From Actinomycetes bacterium (lineage in GTDB: Bacteria; Actinomycetota; Acidimicrobiia; Acidimicrobiales; Palsa-688): a DNA stretch of 64,000 nt. The notes beneath the pieces are model-generated. The model was not told the origin of the DNA, ran no database searches, and saw only the letters and a program-made list of their open reading frames with translations. Of this stretch, positions 25,245 to 35,392 are shown one piece after another. Position numbers and translations under genes: made by a program. The DNA lies in contig JAKBAM010000001.1 of assembly GCA_021809105.1 (NCBI GenBank), positions 1-64,000 on the forward strand, written 5' to 3'. How positions within the stretch are numbered: position 1 is the first letter of the stretch; every line of letters begins with the position of its first letter.

Positions 25245-26291
25245 ATGCGCGCCGTCACCGTCGTCCCCCTGAAGTCCGGTTCGATCGAGCTGACAGAACT
25301 TCCCGAGCCTCCCGAGGCGGACGGACCGGTGCTGGTCCGCACTCTCGGGGTGGGCGTCTGCGGCACAGACCTCGAGATCATTGAGGGAGACTACGGTTGG
25401 GCTCCGCCCGGCGAGCCCCGCCTGGCCATCGGCCACGAGTCCATCGGCCAAGTCATCGAGGCGCCGAGCGGCTCGGGCCTGGCCGCCGGCGACATGGTCG
25501 TGGCCATCGTGCGCCGGCCCGATCCGGTGCCCTGCGCGAACTGCGCTGTTGGCGAATGGGACATGTGCCGCAACGGCCAGTACACCGAGTGGGGCATCAA
25601 GGAGCATCACGGCTACGCCCGGGAGCGCTACCGGATCACCCCGGATTTCGCGGTCAAGGTCGACATCTCGCTCGGCCACCTGGGCGTGCTCCTGGAACCG
25701 ACCACGGTGGTGGCCAAGGCATGGGATCACATCGAGCGCATCGGAAAACGGGCGGTGTGGAAGCCGACTACGGTCCTGGTCACCGGCGCCGGGCCGATCG
25801 GGCTGCTTGCCACTCTCATCGGCATCCAAAAGGGGATGCAGGTCCACGTGCTGGACCAGGTGACCGATGGCCTCAAGCCGGAGTTGGTCGAGGCGCTCGG
25901 CGCCACGTACCACCACGGGACAGTCAGCGACATCGGCATCGAGCCCGATGTGGCCATCGAGTGCACAGGCGTAGGCCAGCTCATCTTCGACGTCATGGAG
26001 GCAGCAGGTGCCAACGGCATCGTCTGCCTGACCGGCGTGTCCTCTGGCGGCCGGACCATCCCGGTGGATGCAGGCACGCTCAACCGCCGGCTGGTGCTGG
26101 AGAACGACGTGGTGTTCGGGTCGGTCAACGCCAACCGGCGGCACTACGAGGCCGGGGCCAAGGCTCTGGCCGACGCTGACAAGGGATGGTTGGGCAGGCT
26201 GATCACCCGACGGGTACCCCTTTCCTCCTGGAAGGACGCTTACACGCGCCAGCCCGGCGACGTGAAGGTGATGCTCGACTTCACCGCCTGA
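25245..26291 (+). CDS. zinc-dependent glucose 1-dehydrogenase-like medium-chain dehydrogenase
   Basis: A 348-aa medium-chain dehydrogenase resembling archaeal-type glucose dehydrogenases. The catalytic zinc region has GVGVCGTDLEI (Cys39) and GHESIGQV (His64, Glu65). A lobe with PCANC and MC recalls the structural zinc site. The Rossmann fold has VTGAGPIGLLA with Asp in HVLDQ. The C-terminal stretch FGSVNANRRHYEAG is typical of the glucose dehydrogenase C-terminal domain. Likely reaction: oxidation of glucose or a related aldose with NAD(P)+. The ATG at 25245 gives the usual MRAVTV start. It is a single gene, convergent with trpA (16 bases). Another aldose or alcohol substrate is possible. Confidence 0.85.
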   Translation: MRAVTVVPLKSGSIELTELPEPPEADGPVLVRTLGVGVCGTDLEIIEGDYGWAPPGEPRLAIGHESIGQVIEAPSGSGLAAGDMVVAIVRRPDPVPCANCAVGEWDMCRNGQYTEWGIKEHHGYARERYRITPDFAVKVDISLGHLGVLLEPTTVVAKAWDHIERIGKRAVWKPTTVLVTGAGPIGLLATLIGIQKGMQVHVLDQVTDGLKPELVEALGATYHHGTVSDIGIEPDVAIECTGVGQLIFDVMEAAGANGIVCLTGVSSGGRTIPVDAGTLNRRLVLENDVVFGSVNANRRHYEAGAKALADADKGWLGRLITRRVPLSSWKDAYTRQPGDVKVMLDFTA

Positions 26292-26307
26292 AGGCCCACC
26301 GCCGGAG

Positions 26308-27165
26308 TCACCCCTTGTCGAGAGCTGTACGGAATGCCGCGACCGTGTCCCCGACCTGCGCCGGCGACGCACCGCCAAGGACGAGGCGCATGAGCGCTGA
26401 GGCCACTACGACGCCGTCGGCGTTGACCGACGCTGCGACCGCCTGCTCTGGGTTGGAGATTCCGAAGCCCATGATCACCGGCTTGTCGGTCACCGCTTTG
26501 AGGCGCTTGGCCAGGACGTCCGCGGAGGTGGACAGTGACTTGCGCTCACCAGTGACACCCATGAGGTTGACCCCGTAGACGAAGCCGTGCGAGCGCTCAC
26601 AGAGCTCTGCCAGGCGGTCGTCGGGGGTGACAGGCGCAGCGAGGAGAACCGTCTCGACGCCACCGACCTCCGCCGCCGGGCCCCAGTCACCCAGCTCCTC
26701 CAGGGGCAGATCAGGCACGATGGCACCGCGCACGCCCCCGTCGACGAGGAGCTTCGCGAAGCGCCGGTGGCCAGCCCGGAGGACCAGGTTGTAGTAAGTC
26801 ATGGCCACGACTGGGACGGGGAGCTCGATGCTGGCCAGAGAACCAAGGATTGCCGCCGGCGTGGCCCCCGCCTCCAGCGCCCTCAGTGATGCCTCCTGGA
26901 TGGTGGGCCCGTCCATCACGGGGTCGGAGAAAGGCAGCCCCACCTCGACGGCGTCAGCGCCCGCGTCGACGGCAGCTCGGAGCACGTCGACCCAACCGGG
27001 CCCGAGCCCGCCCGTCACATAGGGGACCAGCAGCTTGCGTCCCCCGTCGCGTGCTGCCCTTAGCGCGGGCTCGACGGCGACGCCGCCCGCCAGCGGCGCC
27101 GCGGGCCGCCACGCACCCGGAGTTTCTCCACCCGGCCCGGGGCGGGCCCCCGTGCCGCTACTCAT
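26308..27165 (-). CDS. trpA: tryptophan synthase alpha subunit
   Basis: Cleaves indole-3-glycerol phosphate to indole, which is channelled to TrpB. It has 285 aa with a TIM barrel: LVPYVTGGL, the catalytic Glu in [17 protein letters not shown], the Asp in [23 protein letters not shown] and [11 protein letters not shown]. An N-terminal extension of about 30 Pro/Gly/Ala-rich residues precedes the barrel. The ATG at 27163-27165 overlaps the trpB stop (ATGA), so translation is coupled. Last gene of trpC-trpF-trpB-trpA. Confidence 0.97.
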   Translation of the reverse strand: MSSGTGARPGPGGETPGAWRPAAPLAGGVAVEPALRAARDGGRKLLVPYVTGGLGPGWVDVLRAAVDAGADAVEVGLPFSDPVMDGPTIQEASLRALEAGATPAAILGSLASIELPVPVVAMTYYNLVLRAGHRRFAKLLVDGGVRGAIVPDLPLEELGDWGPAAEVGGVETVLLAAPVTPDDRLAELCERSHGFVYGVNLMGVTGERKSLSTSADVLAKRLKAVTDKPVIMGFGISNPEQAVAASVNADGVVVASALMRLVLGGASPAQVGDTVAAFRTALDKG

Positions 27166-28355
27166 CGCAGGGCCGCCATGACCTGCTCGGCATCCTTGTC
27201 GCCTCGCCCGGAGAGGGTGAGCATGACCGTGGACCCGGCGGGGACGCTGCCGTCTCGAGTGGCGCGCACCAGCCAGGCCAGGGCATGCGCCGGCTCGAGA
27301 GCGGGGATTATGCCTTCGGTGCGAGCCAGGAGCTGCAAAGCTTCGAGCACCTCCCGATCCTCCGCTACCTCGTAGGTGGCGCGTCCCGCATCGGCCAGAT
27401 AGGCGTGCTCGGGACCGATACCCGGATAATCGAGACCCGCCGAGATCGACTGAGCTTCGAGAATCTGGCCCCACTCATCCTGGAGGAGGTAGCTGCGCAT
27501 TCCGTGGAGGACGCCCGGGACCCCGCGTCCAATCGCCGAGCCGCCAGCGGCCTCGACACCTACCAACCGAGCCGTGGTGTCCACGAAACCGGCGAAGGTT
27601 CCGGCTGCGTTGGAACCACCGCCTACGCAGGCCACCACCAGATCGGGGTCGGCACCACAGAGAAGGGCCCGGACCTGCGCACGCGCCTCGTCGCCGACAA
27701 CGCGCTGCAGCTCCCGCACCATCCACGGGTACGGATGGGGACCCATCACCGACCCAAGGCAGTAGTGGGTGGTCTCCACCGAGGCCACCCAATCCCGCAG
27801 GGCCTCGTTGACCGCGTCCTTCAGGGTACGGCTGCCCGAGCCCACCGGACGGACCTCCGCACCGAGGAGCTTCATGCGGAAGACGTTTAGCTCCTGGCGC
27901 TCCGTGTCGACCTCGCCCATGTAGACCACGCACTCCAACCCGAAGAGCGCCGCCGCGGTCGCTGATGCCACCCCGTGCTGCCCTGCGCCGGTCTCCGCCA
28001 CGAGCCGGGTCTTTCCCATCTCCAGGGTCAAGAGGCCCTGGCCGATCACGTTGTTGATCTTGTGGGAGCCGGTGTGGGTCAGATCCTCACGCTTGAGCAA
28101 CACCCTGACACCCAGCGCCTCAGACAGCCGCTCGCAGTCGGTCAGGGGTGTCGGGCGTCCGGCGTAATCCTTCAGGAGCGCGCGGTATCGGCGCCGGAAG
28201 TCGGTATCCGGCGCCCACGCCGCCCGAAAAGCCGCCTCGAGCTCCTGGCACGCCGGCACCAGCGACTCAGGCAGGTACCTCCCTCCGAACGCCCCGAAAC
28301 GGCCATCGGCGGTCGGCTCGCCCATTCGCACCGGTCCACTGCTGGTCCCGGTCAT
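27162..28355 (-). CDS. trpB: tryptophan synthase beta subunit
   Basis: Condenses indole and serine to tryptophan using PLP. With the ATG at 28353-28355 it has 397 aa. This start follows a purine-rich AGAGGGAAGAG and is preferred to upstream in-frame ATGs that would overlap trpF. PLP lysine is Lys99 in [13 protein letters not shown]. Other signatures: [41 protein letters not shown] for the phosphate and LSGRGDKD at the C-terminus. It forms an alpha2-beta2 complex with the overlapping trpA product. Confidence 0.97.
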   Translation of the reverse strand: MTGTSSGPVRMGEPTADGRFGAFGGRYLPESLVPACQELEAAFRAAWAPDTDFRRRYRALLKDYAGRPTPLTDCERLSEALGVRVLLKREDLTHTGSHKINNVIGQGLLTLEMGKTRLVAETGAGQHGVASATAAALFGLECVVYMGEVDTERQELNVFRMKLLGAEVRPVGSGSRTLKDAVNEALRDWVASVETTHYCLGSVMGPHPYPWMVRELQRVVGDEARAQVRALLCGADPDLVVACVGGGSNAAGTFAGFVDTTARLVGVEAAGGSAIGRGVPGVLHGMRSYLLQDEWGQILEAQSISAGLDYPGIGPEHAYLADAGRATYEVAEDREVLEALQLLARTEGIIPALEPAHALAWLVRATRDGSVPAGSTVMLTLSGRGDKDAEQVMAALR

Positions 28356-28395
28356 CTCTTCCCTCTGTGCTTCCACATCATCCTGCGATTCCACA

Positions 28396-29052
28396 TCATC
28401 CCTCCTGCCAGTCATAGGGCGCGGCGGACTCCGGTTCCCATCCGTCATCGGGCTCGGCAGCCCGGGCTGCCGCGATAAACGCCCTCAGCTTCACCGGGTC
28501 CTTCTGTCCCGGGGCGCGCTCGACGCCCGACACCACGTCGACGCCCCACGGTCTGGTGTGGGCGATGGCTGCTCCGACGTTCCCGGCGTGCAGGCCTCCC
28601 GCGATCACCAGCCGCTGCCCTCCGGGCACCTCCCCCGCGAAGGCCCAGTCGAACACTTGCCCCGAACCGGGGTTGGGTGCGTCGAGGAGAATGGCGTCGG
28701 CTCCCCACGCTGCAGCTCCGCTGACGCGAGCGTCCCCGGCGGCGAACGCCTGCATCACCCAAGGAATGCGGCGGCGGATCCAAGTCGCCTGCTCGGCGGT
28801 CTCGCGTCCGTGGAGCTGCGCCCCTCTCATGCCGGCGGCTTGGACTATTTCGACGACTCGCTGGGGGGCTTCGTCGCGAAAGACGCCTACGGTCATGATC
28901 TCGGATGGGAGCCGCTTTGTTATGTCGGCGGCCTTCTGAGGGGCAATCTGCCGGGGCGAGGGGGCGAAGACGAAGCCGACGGCGTCGGCTCCCATGGCAA
29001 CAGCCAGCAGGGCGTCGTCCTCAGACGTCGTGCCGCAGATCTTCACGAACAT
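28396..29052 (-). CDS. trpF: phosphoribosylanthranilate isomerase
   Basis: Amadori rearrangement of phosphoribosylanthranilate, third step of the tryptophan branch. It has 218 aa. The general-base Cys6 lies in VKICGTTS and the general-acid Asp in [10 protein letters not shown], with the phosphate-binding [12 protein letters not shown] and [10 protein letters not shown]. The ATG at 29052 overlaps the trpC stop by ten bases. A separate TrpF matters here because many actinobacteria rely on bifunctional PriA (HisA) for this step. Upstream of trpB. Confidence 0.95.
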   Translation of the reverse strand: MFVKICGTTSEDDALLAVAMGADAVGFVFAPSPRQIAPQKAADITKRLPSEIMTVGVFRDEAPQRVVEIVQAAGMRGAQLHGRETAEQATWIRRRIPWVMQAFAAGDARVSGAAAWGADAILLDAPNPGSGQVFDWAFAGEVPGGQRLVIAGGLHAGNVGAAIAHTRPWGVDVVSGVERAPGQKDPVKLRAFIAAARAAEPDDGWEPESAAPYDWQEG

Positions 29053-29831
29053 CGAGCAGCCCTCCTGAGCGCCTCGACAGCAGCTGCCCGGTCGCCAGCG
29101 GTGACGACGGACTCTCCCACTAGGACCGCGTCGAATCCCGCCGCCGCCAGGCGGGCGGCGTCGTCGGGGCCACTGATCCCGGACTCAGCGACCCGCACCA
29201 CATCGCCTGGCAGCCGCGCGGCCAGGCGCTCGGCGCGGCTGTGGTCGACTTCGAAGGTGACCAGGTCCCGCTGGTTGACCCCAACCAGCTCGGCCCCGGC
29301 GGCCAGCGCCCGATCGGCCTCGGCCTCGTCGTGCACCTCGACCAGTGCGTCCATACCCAAATCCCTCGCCAGCGCCAAGAGCTCACCCAGCTCCTCCGGG
29401 GTTAGGGCGGCCACGATGAGGAGGACGGCGTCAGCGCCCATCACGCGCGCGTCATAGACGTCCGCTCGTCCGACAGTGAAATCCTTCCGCAGGACCGGGA
29501 GGCGGCAGGCAGCCCTGGCAGCGACCAGGTCGGCAGGGGAACCACCGAACCACTCCGTGTCGGTCAGGACCGACAGGCAGGCCGCGCCTCCGGCAGCGTA
29601 TTGCCGGGCCACCTCCGCTGGATCCAAGCCTTGCGCAAGGATCCCTCGGGACGGGGATCTGCGTTTGACCTCGGCGATGACCGAAAGCCCGCGCTCCCCC
29701 GCCAGCGTCTTCGCGAACCCACGGGCGGGAGGCATGGCACCCGCGGCCGCTTCCAACTCGCCCAGGGATCGGTCGTCGGCTGCCGCGGCAGCTCGATGGC
29801 CGTCCAAGATCCGTTCCAGGTAGGTGGGCAT
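29043..29831 (-). CDS. trpC: indole-3-glycerol phosphate synthase
   Basis: Ring closure to indole-3-glycerol phosphate. It has 262 aa from the ATG at 29829-29831 (MPTYLERILDGHR). Catalytic residues lie in VIAEVKRRSPSRG (Lys), VLRKDFTV (Lys) and RVAESGISGPDD (Glu, Ser), with NQRDLVTFEVD also conserved. First gene of trpCFBA, divergent from a response regulator with 84 bases between starts. I see no leader peptide with Trp codons or clear attenuator in that gap. Confidence 0.97.
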   Translation of the reverse strand: MPTYLERILDGHRAAAAADDRSLGELEAAAGAMPPARGFAKTLAGERGLSVIAEVKRRSPSRGILAQGLDPAEVARQYAAGGAACLSVLTDTEWFGGSPADLVAARAACRLPVLRKDFTVGRADVYDARVMGADAVLLIVAALTPEELGELLALARDLGMDALVEVHDEAEADRALAAGAELVGVNQRDLVTFEVDHSRAERLAARLPGDVVRVAESGISGPDDAARLAAAGFDAVLVGESVVTAGDRAAAVEALRRAARCS

Positions 29832-29915
29832 GGCGCGGCCGAGCCTAGGGGTCGAGGCGGCCCTTTGGAAAAGGACGTCCACACTTCCCTCATCAATCGC
29901 TGGCAAGCTGCGCCG

Positions 29916-30596
29916 GTGACATCCGACGCAGGGACGATCGTAGTGATCGAGGACGATCCCAACATCTCTGACCTGGTCGACGTGTACCTGCGCCGGGAGG
30001 GGTTCCGCGTCGTGCAGGCGCCCGACGGTCCGCGGGGCCTCCTGGCCGTCGAGCGCGAGCGGCCCCGCCTCGTGGTGTTGGATATCGGACTTCCGGGGAC
30101 CGTCGATGGGTTCGAGGTGTGCCGGCGCATCCGCACCGACAACGCGGTCCCGGTGTTGATGCTGACCGCGCGCGACACCGAGCTCGACCGCATCCTCGGC
30201 TTGGAGCTCGGAGCCGACGACTACGTCACCAAGCCGTTCTCCCCCCGGGAGCTGGCGGCGAGAGTCAAGGCCATACTCCGCCGCGCCGCGGGGCCGCCCC
30301 CCGATCCCCAGGCGGTGATCTCTGTAGGAAGGGTGGAGGTCGATGTCGGCCGGCGAGAGGCCCGGGTCGACGGCGCTGCGGTGGCATTGGCCACCCGAGA
30401 GTTCGACCTCCTGCGCTACCTCGCCGACAACGCCGGGCTGGCGCTGTCGCGCAGGCAACTCCTGGACGGCGTCTGGGGACCCGGATGGTACGGCGACGAG
30501 AGGACGGTGGACGTGCACGTCCGCCAGCTGCGCAAGAAGCTCGGAGATGCGTTGCCCCTGACCACGGTCTGGGGTGTCGGGTACCGGCTCGGGTAG
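29916..30596 (+). CDS. OmpR-family response regulator
   Basis: A 226-aa winged-helix response regulator. The receiver has Glu12/Asp13 in VIEDDPN, phospho-acceptor Asp56 (VVLDIGLPGTVDG) and Lys106 (YVTKPF). The DNA-binding domain (about 130-226) ends TVWGVGYRLG. The GTG at 29916 is chosen because it places the receiver at the N-terminus. It pairs with the kinase gene that starts five bases after its stop. It lies divergent from trpCFBA, but there is no evidence that it controls those genes. Confidence 0.93.
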   Translation: MTSDAGTIVVIEDDPNISDLVDVYLRREGFRVVQAPDGPRGLLAVERERPRLVVLDIGLPGTVDGFEVCRRIRTDNAVPVLMLTARDTELDRILGLELGADDYVTKPFSPRELAARVKAILRRAAGPPPDPQAVISVGRVEVDVGRREARVDGAAVALATREFDLLRYLADNAGLALSRRQLLDGVWGPGWYGDERTVDVHVRQLRKKLGDALPLTTVWGVGYRLG

Positions 30597-30601
30597 GAGG
30601 G

Positions 30602-32014
30602 GTGCGCCGGCGCCTCAGCATCGCAGTGGTGGCCACAGTCACCGCCGCTCTCGCTCTTTCCGGGATCATCGCCCTGGCATTTACCGTGCGCGGAGCAGAG
30701 AACGTCACCAGGGTCGAGCTCCTGCGCCAGGCCAAGGGGTTCGCTTCTGCGGTGCACGCCGAGGCGGAGCTGGTCAACCGCCGCAACCCTGCCGCGTCGC
30801 TGCGCACCGTGCTGATCGCCCTGCGCTCGCCGCTGCGGCTGGACGGCGAGGCCGTCGTTGCCGTCGACGGCGCGGGCGTCCTCTACGACCCAACCTCTCC
30901 CCACCCTCGCCCAGCGGCCCTCCCCACCGGCCTGAGCGCCGCTGACATCCGACCGTTGGACCTCCTGGCCGGACGGTCCGTCTCGGGCCGCAAGGGTCAG
31001 CTGGTCTACGCCGCCGTCCCCTACGCGGCCACAGTGCAGGTGGCCGGCACCAGGCGCAGCGAGCTGCAGGTGGTCGTGCTGGTACGGCGGCCACCCACGG
31101 GCCTGGCGAGTGCGGGGCCCGCATTCCTGATCGCCGCTGTTGCGTTGGTCCTCGTCGCCGCCCTCGTCGCCAACCGCCTCGGGCACCGCTTCGTGCGCCC
31201 CCTCCAGGCGGCGGAGACCGTGACGGCCCGCATCGCCGCCGGCGACCTCGAAGCCCGCGTCCCCCAACCACCCGGGACTGACCCCGAGCTGGCGTCGCTC
31301 GCTGGTTCTATCAACACCATGGCCGAGACGCTCGCTCGGGCTCGGGGAGCGGAGCGCCAGTTCCTCCTGTCGGTGTCGCACGAGTTGCGTACCCCGCTGA
31401 CATCGATCCGGGGCTTCGCCGAAGCGATAGAGGACGGGGCGGTCGCCGATACGGGCAGGGCGGCCACGGTGATCGCCGCCGAAGCTCGGCGCCTCGAGCG
31501 GCTCGTGCGCGACCTCCTGGTGCTGGCAGGTATCGAAGCCCGGCGTTTCTCGCTCGACACCCGGATCATCGACATCGCAGAAGTAGCGGCAGCCGGTGCT
31601 GCGGGTTTCGAGCCAATGGCCGACGAGCTGGGATTGCGTATCCGGACCGACACCGCCGACCGGGTGGTGACCGCCGCCGCCGACCCGGACCGGTTGGCAC
31701 AGGTGGTCGCCAACCTGGTGGAGAACGCGCTCAAGTACGCTTCGGGGGAGGTCCGGGTGGGGGCTGCGGCGACCGGCGGAACACCTGTGATCTGGGTCGA
31801 CGACGACGGTCCGGGCATCGCTCCCGAAGACCTGGACCGTGTGTTCGACCGGCGCTTCGTCTCCGACCGGCGGGGGGGTCGCCCTGTCGGCACGGGCCTC
31901 GGGCTGGCCATAGTTGCCGAGCTGGTCAGCGCCATGGGTGGGGCGGCGCGGGCGGAGTCACCGATCGGTCCGGCAGGAGGCACCAGGATGGTGGTCACCC
32001 TGCGCCCCTCTTGA
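30602..32014 (+). CDS. sensor histidine kinase
   Basis: A 470-aa membrane kinase from the GTG at 30602, preceded by a purine-rich AGGAGG. Order: transmembrane segment (about 6-28), extracytoplasmic region (29-170), second transmembrane segment (about 172-190), HAMP (191-245), HisKA with His260 in LSVSHELRTPLTSIRG, and HATPase with N box NLVENALKYAS, DDDGPGIAPEDL, VFDRRFV and GTGLGLAIVAEL. It partners the upstream response regulator. Its stop lies 6 bases from that of the convergent lipoprotein gene. Signal unknown. Confidence 0.93.
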   Translation: MRRRLSIAVVATVTAALALSGIIALAFTVRGAENVTRVELLRQAKGFASAVHAEAELVNRRNPAASLRTVLIALRSPLRLDGEAVVAVDGAGVLYDPTSPHPRPAALPTGLSAADIRPLDLLAGRSVSGRKGQLVYAAVPYAATVQVAGTRRSELQVVVLVRRPPTGLASAGPAFLIAAVALVLVAALVANRLGHRFVRPLQAAETVTARIAAGDLEARVPQPPGTDPELASLAGSINTMAETLARARGAERQFLLSVSHELRTPLTSIRGFAEAIEDGAVADTGRAATVIAAEARRLERLVRDLLVLAGIEARRFSLDTRIIDIAEVAAAGAAGFEPMADELGLRIRTDTADRVVTAAADPDRLAQVVANLVENALKYASGEVRVGAAATGGTPVIWVDDDGPGIAPEDLDRVFDRRFVSDRRGGRPVGTGLGLAIVAELVSAMGGAARAESPIGPAGGTRMVVTLRPS

Positions 32015-32020
32015 TGCTGA

Positions 32021-32923
32021 TCAGCTGGTCGGGGGGAAAATTCCGGCAGTAGTCGACGTGGTCGTACCGGTACCGCCGGGCGCCGTTGTCGTAGTGGTGG
32101 TGGTCGGCGCGGGGTTGAAACAGGTCGACGTGGCCAGCGCGACGGGCGCAGCGCCCGTTACCAGGGCGATCAGCCCCGGGGCGGCCGCCGTGTTGCAAGT
32201 GACCACGAAGCCGGCACGGCCGCCGATGTCGGTCGTGGCGGGGTCGGCGCTGGCGATGCTCCATCCGATCCCGCCCTCGACGGTGACGCTCTGGCCGGAC
32301 ATCGGGATCGGCCGGACCACCCCATCGACTCCCACGGTCTGCTGGGTCACCGAAACCACGAGGTCGGCATAGGCGCCGACCTCGACGGGGTTGGGTGCCA
32401 TCGAGCTGCTCACACCCAGGCCGGCAAAGGATTGCAGGGTCAAGGTCAGCGCGTGGGTCTGAGTGGCCCCGAGAAAGAAGACATCAGGGGTGGTGAGCGA
32501 CAGCATCGGGGGCTGCCAGGCCCGGACCCGATATATGCCCCCCAGCAGGCTGCCGACGCGGAAGCTCCCGTCCGCTGCGGTGATCGCCTGCGTCGTAGCC
32601 GCCACACCATTGACCAGCCGCTCGACCTCGACCGTCGCGCCGGCCACCGGACCGGAAGGGCCCACGACCGTACCGTCGATGATGGCCGCGCCCGGGCCGA
32701 TGGCCGGGACGGTCGTGGTGGTCGCGCCGGCCACGGTGGGCTGGGAGATTCCGGAATAGTCGGCCGGCGGAGGCACCGTCGCCGTGGCCGCAGTTGGCGG
32801 CGGCGTCGGGAACGACAGCGACTCGACCCCGGCTCCGCCGCAGGCGCTCAAGACCACAGCGGCCGCGCCAACCACCACCGCCGCTCGCCCCACCTTCCCC
32901 CTCACCGAGCACCCGACCCTCAC
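32021..32923 (-). CDS. secreted lipoprotein with carboxypeptidase-regulatory-like beta domain
   Basis: A 300-aa protein from a GTG at 32921-32923, which overlaps the ygfZ stop as GTGA. It has a basic N-terminus, a hydrophobic core and lipobox VLSAC (Cys28), so it should be membrane-anchored outside the cell. A Pro/Thr/Ala linker leads to a CarboxypepD_reg-like fold (about 80-160; IIDGTVVGPSGPVAGATVEV and DGSFRVGSLLGGIYRVRAW), then a second beta region. The C-terminus is a threonine-rich tail, possibly glycosylated. No enzyme motif is seen. It is the last gene of the his-trpE operon, which is an odd location for a surface protein. Confidence 0.8.
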   Translation of the reverse strand: MRVGCSVRGKVGRAAVVVGAAAVVLSACGGAGVESLSFPTPPPTAATATVPPPADYSGISQPTVAGATTTTVPAIGPGAAIIDGTVVGPSGPVAGATVEVERLVNGVAATTQAITAADGSFRVGSLLGGIYRVRAWQPPMLSLTTPDVFFLGATQTHALTLTLQSFAGLGVSSSMAPNPVEVGAYADLVVSVTQQTVGVDGVVRPIPMSGQSVTVEGGIGWSIASADPATTDIGGRAGFVVTCNTAAAPGLIALVTGAAPVALATSTCFNPAPTTTTTTTAPGGTGTTTSTTAGIFPPTS

Positions 32924-33849
32924 CGCCGAGGCATCCCGCCAACGAATGGGAGCTCCTCCACGACGCCCTGCACCGAGCCTGGGCCGCCACTATCGATCAC
33001 AACTTGCATGCCCGGACCGACCCCGCGCCGCGCGTAGGCCAAGGCCACCCAGCCCGAGGCTGGGCTCCGGCCCACGCTCGTCAAGACGCCGGCCTGGGAA
33101 CCATCGGGACCCTGCATCGCCGCACCGACCTCGGCCGGCGCGTCGAGGCGGACCCCCCGCAGCAGTCGCGCCACCTTCGACCCCCGGCTGTCGATGCGGG
33201 CGACCAGCTCCTGGCCGGTATAGCAACCCTTGGTGAAGCTGACAGTCATGTCGATGAGGCCGGTCTCGGCTGGGATGGTGCGATCTGTGAGCTCCGCCCC
33301 CATCACCGGAATGCCGGACTCGATGCGGGCCGCTTCCCAGTCACCGTCGCCGACTGTCGCCACGCCCGACGGTGCCACCGGAGCCGGCCCGATGAGATCG
33401 ACCCCGGGAAGACCGGGCCACGAGGCGTCTACCGCAGCCACCACGCCCGAACCACTCCTTGGATAATCGACAGCGGTGGTCCCCGGACCGCGCAGGCCCA
33501 CCACCACCCACCCGGCCATCGTCTCCAGGTCGACCTTCGTGCGCAGCTTGAAGCGGGTGAGGCGAGCGGTCACCCGCTCCCCCCATCCCTGGTCAGTGTC
33601 GATCAACCACACGTCCCCTTCGACGTGGGTGACTCGCACCAGCGCCTCGACTTTGCCGGCCGGTTGCAGCAACCAGGACCACGCCGAGGCGCCGGGACCG
33701 AGGGAGGCGATGTCCTGGCTCAGCTGACCCTGCAGGAACGTGGACGTGTCCGGGCCGCTCGCCCTCACCACCTCGCGGCGGGGGTCTACGACCGCGACCC
33801 CCGAGCGCAAGGCGTCGTAACCAGAGATCGCACCGCCGGCGTCAGGCAT
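32920..33849 (-). CDS. YgfZ/GcvT-like folate-binding protein
   Basis: A 309-aa protein of the YgfZ/CAF17 family. These tetrahydrofolate-binding proteins support assembly or repair of iron-sulphur enzymes. The diagnostic motif KGCYTGQELVARIDSRG is intact, including the conserved Cys. The N-terminal half resembles the aminomethyltransferase GcvT (FLQGQLSQDIASL). The ATG at 33847-33849 overlaps the trpE 3' end by eight bases. It sits between trpE and a lipoprotein at the end of the his-trpE operon. Confidence 0.92.
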   Translation of the reverse strand: MPDAGGAISGYDALRSGVAVVDPRREVVRASGPDTSTFLQGQLSQDIASLGPGASAWSWLLQPAGKVEALVRVTHVEGDVWLIDTDQGWGERVTARLTRFKLRTKVDLETMAGWVVVGLRGPGTTAVDYPRSGSGVVAAVDASWPGLPGVDLIGPAPVAPSGVATVGDGDWEAARIESGIPVMGAELTDRTIPAETGLIDMTVSFTKGCYTGQELVARIDSRGSKVARLLRGVRLDAPAEVGAAMQGPDGSQAGVLTSVGRSPASGWVALAYARRGVGPGMQVVIDSGGPGSVQGVVEELPFVGGMPRR

Positions 33850-35392
33850 TCGTCTTCGCCTCGGCTCCCAGGGGGGCGCCGCCCGCCACAGCGCGAGCTG
33901 CATTGATACGCCTTGCCCCTGGGATGGCCGCCAGCAGGGCGGCCGCCTTGTTGGCGCACTCCAGATCCTCGTCGGCCGGGTCGGAGTCGGCCACGATCCC
34001 AGCGCCTGCGCTGACGCTCGCCCGCCCGTGTCGATCCACCACCATGGTGCGGATAGCGATCGCCGTGTCAAGGTTGCCTGAGAAGTCCAGGTAGCCGACG
34101 ACGCCGGCATAGGGGCCGCGGCGGGACGGCTCGAGGTTGTCGATGATCTCCATGGCCCTCACCTTGGGCGCGCCCGAGACGGTACCGGCGGGGAGCGTGG
34201 CCCGGAGCACATCCACCGGCCCGAGACCGTCGCGCAGCTTCCCCGACACCTGCGACGTGAGGTGCATGACGTGGCTGTAGCGCTCCAGGGTCATCAGCTC
34301 GTCGACGGTCTGCGTGCCGTACTCGACGACCCGGCCCACGTCGTTGCGGGCCAGGTCGACGAGCATGACGTGTTCGGCTTTCTCCTTCGGGTGCTCGCTC
34401 AGCTCTGCGGCCATCCGCCGATCCGCAGCTTCGTCGGCTCCCCGCTTGCGGGTGCCGGCGATGGGGCGCGACACGACTCGGCCGTCTAGGAGGGTGACCA
34501 GCGGCTCTGGTGAAGACCCGATCAGGCTGCACTCGGGGTGGCGGAGGAGGTACATGTAGGGGCTGGGGTTGACTTGCCGCAGCGATCGGTAGAGGTCGAA
34601 GGGATCGGCGTCGAGGTCCACGTCGAAGCGCTGGGCCAGCACGACCTGGAAGATGTCGCCGGCCGCGATGTGCTCGCGGGCGATGTCGACTCCTGCCCGG
34701 TAAAGGTCCGACGGTGTGCGTCGCCGGACCTCGGGAGGGTGGTCACCGCGTTCCGGAGGCTCGATGAGCGGTTCGTCGAGCGGCGCGGCCCCCTCGGCCG
34801 CCAAGTCCGCCAGGCGGCCCACAGCGGCGTCGTAGGCGGCATCCAGCTCGCCCGGAGCGGCGCCGGCCGGGACGAAGACCGAGTCGATGAGCACCACTCG
34901 CTGGCGCCAGGAGTCGTACGCCACCACCTGCCCGACCACCGACACGATGGCCGCGGGGACCTGCAACTCGTCGGCCGGGGCGCCCGGTAGGTCCTCGATC
35001 TCTCGGACTACGTCGTAGCCCAGATAGCCGACCAGGCCACCGTGCAGCGGAGGCAAGCCCTCCAAACGGGGCGAGCGGTAAGCGTGGAGGAGGGCCTCCA
35101 CGGCTTCGAGTATCCCAGCATCGAGCGGGACGGAGAGCGGCAAGTCGCCCTCGACGGTGATGCGGCCTTCGTTGAGAATGAGCGTGGCCCGGGGCCGACG
35201 CCCGATGAACGACCACCGGCTCCACCTTTCGCCACCCTCCACCGACTCCAGGAGGAACGAACGCTCCTCGGGAGCCACACGGCTGTAGGCCGCCACAGGC
35301 GTCGTCAGATCGCCGAGCAGCTCCCGCCACACCGGCACGACGGTGTGGCGGCTGGCGAGCGCCCGGAACTCCTCCCTCGAAGGGCGGATCAC
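33842..35392 (-). CDS. trpE: anthranilate synthase component I
   Basis: Converts chorismate to anthranilate together with a glutamine amidotransferase (TrpG) not encoded nearby. It has 516 aa. The tryptophan feedback site motif LLES is present in [10 protein letters not shown]. The chorismate-binding core shows [41 protein letters not shown] and [15 protein letters not shown]. The GTG at 35390-35392 overlaps the hisI stop (GTGA) and gives the usual MIRPSREEF-type start. Placement right after hisI links histidine and tryptophan synthesis in one transcript. Related enzymes such as PabB are less likely given LLES. Confidence 0.96.
   Translation of the reverse strand: MIRPSREEFRALASRHTVVPVWRELLGDLTTPVAAYSRVAPEERSFLLESVEGGERWSRWSFIGRRPRATLILNEGRITVEGDLPLSVPLDAGILEAVEALLHAYRSPRLEGLPPLHGGLVGYLGYDVVREIEDLPGAPADELQVPAAIVSVVGQVVAYDSWRQRVVLIDSVFVPAGAAPGELDAAYDAAVGRLADLAAEGAAPLDEPLIEPPERGDHPPEVRRRTPSDLYRAGVDIAREHIAAGDIFQVVLAQRFDVDLDADPFDLYRSLRQVNPSPYMYLLRHPECSLIGSSPEPLVTLLDGRVVSRPIAGTRKRGADEAADRRMAAELSEHPKEKAEHVMLVDLARNDVGRVVEYGTQTVDELMTLERYSHVMHLTSQVSGKLRDGLGPVDVLRATLPAGTVSGAPKVRAMEIIDNLEPSRRGPYAGVVGYLDFSGNLDTAIAIRTMVVDRHGRASVSAGAGIVADSDPADEDLECANKAAALLAAIPGARRINAARAVAGGAPLGAEAKTNA

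Noticed and set aside
23934-26378. 814-residue antisense open frame across typA and the UPF0301/gdh region
   Set aside because: It lies opposite clearly identified genes. In GC-rich DNA, frames opposite a coding strand stay open by chance. Its sequence has no recognisable domain.
32021-32923. Thr-rich tail of the lipoprotein as a tandem repeat array
   Set aside because: It is low-complexity sequence without a constant repeat unit.
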